The notes below the pieces were generated by a model. That model made no database searches. It was given only the letters and a program-made list of their open reading frames with translations, and was not told the DNA's origin. The position numbers were made by a program, and so were the translations under genes. Positions 57,128 through 64,000 of a stretch of 64,000 bases of DNA are shown one piece after another. The stretch comes from Monocercomonoides exilis (lineage: Eukaryota > Preaxostyla > Oxymonadida > Polymastigidae). The DNA lies in the NCBI GenBank assembly GCA_001643675.2, contig LSRY02000031.1, positions 961,001 to 1,025,000 of the forward strand, in the 5' to 3' direction. Position 1 is the first letter of the stretch. Each line of letters begins with the position of its first letter.

Positions 57128-57850
57128 AAAAAAGACATGAGCAACGATTCAAAAAGAATTACATTATTTGTTATCAGCAAGAACTGTACTGAGCATTTAA
57201 AAATTTGGTTCAAGATTTATTGACTCACACCAGAACATAAAAATCTTGTGAAATCAATAATAAACTTTTCAAGAAAATCTATTGTTTGAGAAAATATATT
57301 CACCGATGCATGCAAGACAACTCCAATAATCAGAATGCAAGGCTCAAATGTTTATGATTCGTTAAGCAAATCTTTTGAATTTCACAATGACAATTCAAAT
57401 AATCGAATAGTCATTTGCCCCAAGTGAAATGTTGACACGAATCAAATAGCGAAATTTAACATTTCGCGTTTTCCACGCTTTTTGACTTTTTCGCTCGAAC
57501 AGATCACAAATAAACAGCTTTCCAAATTTCAAGTCAGTTTATCATTGTCATTTGCTTCAGCAAATGGAGTTTTGAAAGTTTCTGAAAAAAAAGTGCATCA
57601 TGGGCAGAATTATTCTTTAATTGCACAGCTTTTTCACAAAGGTGACGAAATTAATGGACATTTTTATTGTTTTTGCAAAAGTATTAACAGCAATCCTCCT
57701 GCGACTTCTTTTTCAAATGAAATATAGTATATGGATGAAAATGGAATAGTGACTCAAATATTTGATAACATATCTGCTGAGTTTTCTCATCATATAGATG
57801 AATGTGCAACGTCATTTCTGTCACGATATGAAAAAATGGAAAACAATTAT
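57128..57850 (+). pseudogene. second USP-type deubiquitinase relic
   Basis: C-terminal half of a USP domain: 'ENIFTDACKTTPIIRMQGSN', then 'NNRIVICPK' with a TGA where the second Cys of a CPxC zinc knuckle is expected, 'NQIAKFNISRFPRFLTFSLE', the His box YSLIAQLFHKGDEINGHFYC, a TAG at 57725, and 'MDENGIVTQIFDNISAEF' followed by ECATSFLSRYEK, which resembles the closing strands of USP domains. The Cys box is not found. The same frame continues without break into a Ser/Asn-rich linker and then transposase sequence. Confidence 0.6.
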
Positions 57851-59095
57851 GATTATTTCGTAAGTTACACTTTATCACCTAATTTGTTGTCGATATATGA
57901 AAATCACAATAACTATTCTATCAACTACAGTGACATTCATATTTCGAATCAAAACATGATTGAAAGCACACAACAGAATTCATTTTTTCAATTGACAAAC
58001 GATTTTTCTTTGTCAAACATTGTTAATGGCTCACCTCGACTGCCATTCAATTCAACGTTTCTAACACCTCAACAAAGCACTTCAATGTTTCAGGATCACA
58101 ATTCTTCTAATTCTGCAACAATTCAAACAATTAAGTCGACAAACTCAACTTCAGCCGAATCCAAAAACAAAAAAGCTTCATCATCTCCATCAAATCTATT
58201 ATCTTCAACTGTAACTTCTCATCCACCTTTTCAAAGAACGAAAGCAAAAGTGCAATCAAGAATTATCAATTCAATAAAAGTTAAGTTGTGTTATAAGTTT
58301 ATGAATGAGCTTGATATAAAGATGTAGTTGAGCTTATTTTATGAGAAAACTTGCATCTGATAATGGTTAAAAGAAAAGCGATCTTTGTGATTTGTGCATT
58401 TTATTTGACAATTATTTGAAAAAGATGAATTTCCTGAAAGTGCAGAAAGAAACTTTATGTGAAAATGATCTGTTGACATTAAAACCGATCGAAGATCACA
58501 GGAAATTAGCAAAGCATCAACAGCTTTATTTCCATCAATTAAAAAATAATTAGGACTTAGATGAAGCTTTGCTATTATTTGATTTTTAAGTGAATTGGGC
58601 ACTGTCAATTCGTTAAAATCAAATAAGAAAAGATTTTTATAAAAAAGTTGAAGTCTCTTAATTGTGTGTTATTATACACATCAAAGATGAAAAAGACAAT
58701 TGTGTCAAACACGTATTCAACTTTTTTTCAAACACTCTATCGCACGATTATCGCTTTGTCATAGGATGCCTTCAGGAAGTGAAAAATCATCAGAGATTTA
58801 GTCAGAAATATACTTTTCATTTCACTTGTGATGCAGGACCCCACTTTGGGAATTTCCATCTTCTTCACCATTTACTGAAGGACAATTCCACTTTTGCGAA
58901 AGAGAAAAGCACAACTCTTTCATTTTTCTGCGAGAAGCATGGAAAAAGCATTTGAAATAATGAGTTTTGCTATTTATCAAAATGAATTAATAATGAGCTT
59001 GGTGATGAAACTGTCATCAACAACGTTGATAATTACGTAAAATTGTTTCAAAAAAAACGCACATTATACAATTTCTTCACAACAATATTCAGTTG
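57851..59095 (+). pseudogene. Sola-like transposase relic downstream of USP
   Basis: After the USP part, a Ser/Asn/Thr-rich linker (57900-58230) leads to 'KVKLCYKFMNELDIKM' (compare FFEMKNEIDIKM in the 16020 gene). With stops and frame changes there follow SDLCDLCILFDNYLKK, VNWALSI (first Asp position altered), 'FNFFSNTLSHDYRFVIGCL', FTCDAGPHFGNFHLLHHLL (second Asp), 'LSFFCEKHGKSI', TGA and NNEFCYLSK. The collinearity with the first copy extends over about 900 bp, so the identification is good although the copy is dead. Confidence 0.68.
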
Positions 59096-59581
59096 ATGGA
59101 AGTTTAAATGTTGTTTCGTCATTTTTTGATGTGCGATTAAAGTTGTTTCATTAATAATTTCTTTTTAATTCATTTATCTTTTTCTGTTTTGAAAATCTTT
59201 TTAAATGGATAATCAACATGTTCGATTCATTAATAAAATTTCAATGGGACAAATATGGAAATGAACATGAAAACATTTCTGTTTTATTAAAAACGAAAAA
59301 GCGACCTGAACAGATTTGTTTCATTTTAATAAAAAATTAAGGGGGAGAAAAATAGCAGTTTTCGGAAGAAAAAGTCAGAGATAAAAGACAATTGGAATTA
59401 TTTATCAGTCGGAAAACCTCTTGTCGATCATTCAATATTGTTCACAATTCCTTGAGATTGTGAAAGAAAATGAAAAAACTGGACAAAAAAATCTTTCTTT
59501 ATGCATTATTTATTTATTTTTTTTTTATTACAATGATAAATGTAATTATTATTCTGCGTTTAATACAATTTATTTCTGTCC
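59096..59581. other. AT-rich spacer
   Basis: No gene or repeat is recognised. Confidence 0.4.
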
Positions 59582-60000
59582 AAATCGGATATAATCACAT
59601 TGAATATTGTCATCATCAGTTATCGTCACATTTTCCCATGTGTCGACATTTTTGGCACATTTTTCATTCATTTTCCATCGCAGATAATCACAAGGAAAAA
59701 AATGAATAATCACATTTTGTTTTTCAATTGGTTTATTTTTTCTTGAAAAATCAACTTTTTGATAATTCAAAATTATGTTTAAATAAGTCCAAATAATGTT
59801 CATTAATGACATAAATTATTGTTTCAATTGAAATAAGAGTACTTGTGAAGAATTTCCTAAAATAAAAAAAAATAGACACCATATAAATTATTACGAAAAT
59901 TAATTTTTATTTTTTTCTGTGTTAAGTGGCATCGAATATAATCACAATCGGATTCAGTCACAAAAATTCGTGCAAAACCCGATGTGATTATATCCGGTTT
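59582..60000. mobile_element. 419-bp element with 21-bp inverted ends
   Basis: The ends AAATCGGATATAATCACATT and ...GATGTGATTATATCCGGTTT are inverted repeats with about two differences. A further copy of the end motif, TCGAATATAATCACAATCGG, lies inside near 59933-59952. No clean target duplication (flanks GTCC and TAAC). No coding sequence. Confidence 0.65.
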
Positions 60001-60919
60001 TAACTATATTTATTAATTCTTATTTTTTTTTTTTTTCTTTTTTTGTCTCTTCTTTTATTTGTTTTTAATCAAATATTGTTTCTTGAGATGTCTTTTCATC
60101 AAGTTTTGAATTTTCCAACAAAACAAATAATTCAAACTTACGTTTGCGGAAAATGTGGTAGTTGGAGGATAATCTGGAAGTTCGAAATTTGTTATTGTTA
60201 ACTTTTTTCAACTGTTTTCCACACACAAATATCTTTGTATGGTTTTGCGAATATTTCTAATGCTATTGGGAAAGTTTCATAAATAAATGAAACATAACAT
60301 TAACGCAATATAATAAACAACTGCATTTTTTTTTTTTTTTTGAGAAAAAAATGAAAAATGGGGAATAAATCTCTTAATAAAAATTAACTCACCAATAAGG
60401 TTAAAAACAATTGCAACGTTTTCATCATTTATTTATTTCGTTAATGATCTCAGTTCTTTTATCACCATTAACTTTTTTTCGTTTGGAGGATGTTTTTGAC
60501 GAATTGTGGCTATTGGCTTCAATATCTTTTTCCTCTTTAATAATACAACTCATTTCGTTCCCATACATAAAATTATCATCTTTTCTTTTTCTTCAAAGTC
60601 TAACTTTCCTTTTCTCCACATTTAGCAACTTTTCGATTTCATTTTGTTTTTCTTCATTTCTTTCCTTTGAAATAACTTGTTTCCCATCCATTTCTTCTGA
60701 ATGCTCCTTTTCTGTCGATGTATTTTCTTTTTCTTTCTCTTTCAAATGGAGTTTTTCCTTTGGAGAAAAATCTCTAAATAAACTTCAATTTTGATTATTT
60801 AAAGATTGATTATCAGAAGACAACTCTTTGTGAAAAACCGAAAAACCACTCACTCAAGAAAACACATGATCAGCTGCCACTGGATTAACTCCTGTGTTCA
60901 GAAATGCTGTTTTTCTCTC
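60001..60919. other. AT-rich region, Ser/Phe-rich open frame rejected
   Basis: T tracts at about 60025 and 60327. The plus-strand open frame 60411-60794 is Phe/Ser-rich and looks like the complement of a Lys/Glu-rich minus-strand segment, possibly the tail of the pogo relic to its right. Confidence 0.4.
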
Positions 60920-61450
60920 TGAACAAAAACTTGTTGCAAATTAAGATTATGGAAAAACATCAGCCAAAGCTTTACGATACGATGAAGTTGAAAAATGAGT
61001 GGGCGTGACAAAAGAGTTTTGAAAAACTTGTTTTAATCTGGAGAACACGCAATTATCGAAAGGTTGGAGAATGTGTGTCATATTTGGGTGTAAAAACTCG
61101 ATGATAATATAGTTTTTCTGCAAAAGCAATTACTTCAGGATCGTGGTCAGAACTGTGATTGTCTAATAAAAGAATAGCCTTTTTTGATTGGAGCACTTTC
61201 AGAATATCGGAAATTTAAGGTAACCATTTCTGAATCATTATAAATCTTAACAAATCCGAAGTGATCGAACCAGATGATGAACAAATAAAAAAAATCTAAA
61301 ACAAAGACAAAAAAGAAAATTCATCTGGAATGTTTTTGTGTGATTGAATCGAAGCGAGAGGTAGATGTGATTCGTCAGCACATACGTATTCGCAAATTGT
61401 TGCGTTTTCTGTTTTTGGCAACGAAGAAGGAGAAGGTTGAATATGATTTT
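60920..61450 (-). pseudogene. pogo-like transposase relic
   Basis: Minus-strand pieces in order: ICEYVCADESHLPLASIQSH near 61370; KKAILLLDNHSSDHDPEVIA near 61160 with the second Asp; and 'IIIEFLHPNMTHILQPFDNC' near 61090 with the third Asp motif; then KALADVFP. The order and motifs are those of DDE_1/pogo proteins, but the sequence is clearly different from the intact copy at 24572, so it is another lineage. Stops and frame changes inactivate it. Confidence 0.65.
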
Positions 61451-61511
61451 TAAAAGAAGACTTCTTATTTCTCTGTTCTATTTCCTATTTGTTGTGAAGA
61501 TTCATCAAAAT

Positions 61512-61751
61512 GAGTAATTCTTTTTGAAAAGTGGTAAATGTTCAATTTTCAAAAAAATCAAAAATTTCATATTTTGCTCAATTTTTTGTTTGCATTCTCC
61601 AAACTTCACATAAATAGAATCTATTTCTGGATAATGCTATTTCATTCCTTCTGAAGAAAATTCGTGAGTGGAAACAGAAATTTGAGCAAAATATGAAATT
61701 TTTGATTTATTGTAAAATTAAATATTTGCGACTTTTAAAAAAAAATTACCC
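61512..61751. mobile_element. miniature inverted-repeat element, family M3
   Basis: A 240-bp element from GAGTAATTCTTTTTGAAAAG to ...GCGACTTTTAAAAAAAAATTACCC. A perfect AAAT duplication flanks it (61508-61511, 61752-61755). The inner CAAAAATTTCATATTTTGCTCA has an inverted partner in the right half. Confidence 0.8.
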
Positions 61752-61755
61752 AAAT

Positions 61756-63080
61756 TGTAGATGTTGGAGGAACTAATATTGTGAGATGAGAAGAAAGTAG
61801 TCAACTTTTCGAACTGCGCACGTATTGTCTCGGGAGATTGTGTGGAATTATTTCTATTTCCATAAATCTTGATTGATTTGCTTTCAGAACTTCACTCCTT
61901 TTAATCAAATCATTCGCATATTTCGAATTCACTTTTTTTTCTTTTTTCTCTCCTTTCGCGAACTGAATTCAAAACCTCCTGAATCTTTAAAAGTCAAAAT
62001 TGAAAAATAACAAAAAAACAAGTTTCAAAACCATTGCATGCATGTCATTAAGTCAGACTTCTTTTTGTACTTAAAAAAGATAAATAGCTTGATTTTCCCC
62101 AGTTTCATGTTGTTTTCTCTATTCTTTCGAAGACCAACCCGATTCACCAATATGGCGCTTTGCCTTCAACGAAGTTATTCCTCTTTCCCAAGCTCCATTG
62201 GAGATTGCATGCGATTCCACTGCAGTCCTCCACAAAACTGTATATTTCTTTTTTATTTCAAATATTTTTTTCGAAGGCGATGAAAGCAAGCGGTAATCAG
62301 AGGATACAATTAATCGGTGGATGAGGTTAGAAGAAATGCTTTCAGAAGTTTCCATTATAATACATCTAATCAAAAAGAAAAAAATACAAATAATTGAAAA
62401 ATCAGAATGAAAATATTAATCAGCAGTTGTCACTGTTATTAACAGTTAAGTTTTTGATAATTGTTCTTTCAAATTCATAATCAAAGCATTTGTTTTTTTG
62501 CATTCAACATGATATTCCAGTTTGAAAAAATGATAATTGTCATTGATTCTTTAAATAACATCAGTTCTAAAACAACAAACTCTACATGTTTTGCGATTTA
62601 ATCGACGAAAATAATCTGTAACGATTAAATAAATGTAACAATATCTTATGCTTTCCAATTTTGTTCCATTCAGAGTTTTCGTTCAATTTTCTCATTTTTT
62701 TTTATTTTTCTAAACATTTTTGAATGGAAATGTTTCACTTGTTGCGATATAAAAGCAGAAATAGTTTGGAACAAATCGTCATTTTTTTCATAAAAGCAAG
62801 AATTTCATTCCATATTGAATTTTCCTCGAAATTCCAACTTTTAAACAAAAATTGAACTGTCAGATAACCCACCACTGTTTGAATAATCCACGAACAGTGC
62901 ATCCTTTTGAATTTGCACAAAAACATGGGGATTGGGCTAATTCTGTCCTGGGATTGTGTTGAGACAGGTCGAGTTCAGTCCAATTAAGGGTATGTTTCCA
63001 GAATCAGTTTTCCGACAGACTCAATGGAAACAACTCTTGAATGAAAAAACATCAAATGAATTGTATAAATTTTTTCATTT
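61756..63080. other. AT-rich region without recognised gene
   Basis: Short open frames only. The minus-strand pieces at about 62119-62373 and 62735-62926 have ordinary composition (for example SSDYRLLSSPSKKIFEIKKK) but no motif. They may be relic coding sequence. Confidence 0.35.
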
Positions 63081-63347
63081 GGGGAAGAACATTACACTTC
63101 AGGTATTTTCATTGAAAAATTATGCGTCTTTGATGAATTTTTTGTGATCATAAAATTTTAAAAAAAATCGGTTTTTTAATCGAAAAACGTTTGAAGTCGC
63201 TAAGCATTGTGAAATTATATCATGATGTTTGAATACAGAATGTAAATCAAATTTATTTTAAAATCTGGTTGAGTTTAAAAATGTAATGAGTGAAACAATT
63301 TTTCCATGCTTTGTGCAAAAAAAGCTTGAAAGTCAATATTTTTCTCC
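63081..63347 (+). mobile_element. miniature inverted-repeat element, family M2
   Basis: A 267-bp element opening GGGGAAGAACATTACACTTC and closing ...AGTCAATATTTTTCTCC. The flanks ATTT and ATTC differ at one base. Confidence 0.78.
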
Positions 63348-63449
63348 ATTCAATCTTTTTCTTTCAGATATTTCTGTTTGAAAAATCCCTTGAATATCTT
63401 CAAAAAAACATTGAATAGAAAAAAGGCTAGGGAAAAAATTTTTTATCTA

Positions 63450-63587
63450 TATTTTTGCGAAAGCATTTGCTTTTTTAAATAGTTGCGCTGAATTTTCATA
63501 TTGAAAACATAATAACTTTACAAAGTCCAACAACGTTTGAAAAATAATCAACCACAAAAAAATTATGATTTCGATAATAATCACTTA
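63450..63587 (-). mobile_element. partial family M1 element
   Basis: Only the right part is recognisable, ending ...AAATTATGATTTCGATAATAATCACTT. The left end is missing or too degraded. Confidence 0.5.
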
Positions 63588-64000
63588 TGTAATCAAAAAA
63601 ATGTTGAAAAAAATATTAGTTTTTCCATCAAAAATGAATTTGAGTTTTTTTTTTTAATGTCATGTCACTTATTGACTACAAAAAAAATTCAACAATGAAT
63701 TATTCAAAGGATATTAAAATTAAGTAAGATGATACAGTTCAAAATTTTTTTTAAAAATGTCCATGTTAATTATTTTCTGGTGAAAATGAGAATTGATTAT
63801 TTAAATCAAGATTTCATTTGATCAAACCAAAATTCACCATCACGAGAACAAACAATTGACAACGTTATCATTTCTACACAGATGAAATTTTGTGAGTTGG
63901 AATGATAATATGATTTAAATAATCAATTTTCATTTGTTCCTGAAAATTAAACGCTGGGAACTTTTCAGAAAAATTTTTACACATCATAAAAAACAGAATA
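63588..64000. other. AT-rich right edge
   Basis: No gene is recognised. AATTGATTATTTAAATCA near 63790 has an inverted partner TGATTTAAATAATCAATTTT near 63910, a possible further inverted-repeat element of about 140 bp. Confidence 0.4.

Noticed and set aside
1..64000. Alternative genetic code with TAA/TAG as glutamine
   Set aside because: The intact S41, pogo and left-edge transposase frames use only CAA/CAG for Gln and no TAR over about 2800 codons; TAR appears only in frames that otherwise look decayed.
1..64000. CRISPR arrays, bacterial operons, tRNA or rRNA genes
   Set aside because: No regularly spaced repeats, ribosome-binding sites or recognisable RNA gene cores were seen; splice sites show that the DNA is eukaryotic.

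Overview
The window is AT-rich nuclear DNA of a eukaryotic microbe. Genes are few and far apart, protein-coding exons are broken by very short introns (about 45-100 bp, GT...AG, donors such as GTTTGT, GTTTAA, GTTATT), and no rRNA, tRNA, operon or bacterial signal was seen. Surface proteins with repeated 'G-x-D ... CG ... PC-x-TI' beta-helix modules, together with abundant introns, are what I would expect of an anaerobic flagellate of the oxymonad/Preaxostyla type. That placement is an inference from style; no marker gene in the window proves it.

Layout. 1-2250: a minus-strand DDE_Tnp_4/Harbinger-like transposase running off the left edge. 3.1-5.5 kb: a decayed coiled-coil gene island. 6.1-7.5 kb: a broken minus-strand beta-helix surface-protein gene. 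7.5-10.3 kb: AT-rich DNA with several miniature inverted-repeat elements. 10.3-15.5 kb: a GC-richer island of decayed coding sequence. 16.0-18.7 kb: a nearly intact, four-exon DDE transposase. 19.1-24.1 kb: the best gene of the window, a secreted/type I membrane protein with two tandem S41 (tail-specific/CPAF-like) protease modules, the second without its catalytic serine. 24.5-26.5 kb: a complete pogo-like transposon with inverted repeats and TA target duplication. 27-34 kb: miniature elements, a Merlin (IS1595-like) relic and a second DDE_Tnp_4 relic. 34.5-37.3 kb: a large surface-protein gene with only two in-frame stops. 37.7-39.2 kb: Merlin relic. 39.3-44.4 kb: small decayed gene pieces. 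45.6-51.7 kb: transposase N-terminus relic, nested miniature elements, a third Merlin relic and a ubiquitin-specific protease (USP) relic. 51.9-53.1 kb: a Gln/Ser-rich plus coiled-coil gene remnant. 54.1-59.1 kb: more transposase and pogo pieces and a second USP relic lying directly upstream of transposase sequence in one reading frame. 59.2-64 kb: an inverted-repeat element, a pogo relic and further miniature elements.

The main theme is a transposon-dominated region around two host-type genes for extracellular proteins (S41 protease, beta-helix surface protein). At least five DNA-transposon groups can be separated. Several families of about 170-270 bp miniature elements end in GGG...CCC-like termini and are flanked by 4-bp AT-rich target duplications, readable at more than ten insertions. 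The most unusual associations are a USP deubiquitinase joined to a DDE transposase, Merlin transposases with a shared acidic/Ser tail, a DDE_Tnp_4 transposase with a Ser-rich block between its second and third catalytic residues, and the tandem protease with one dead module.
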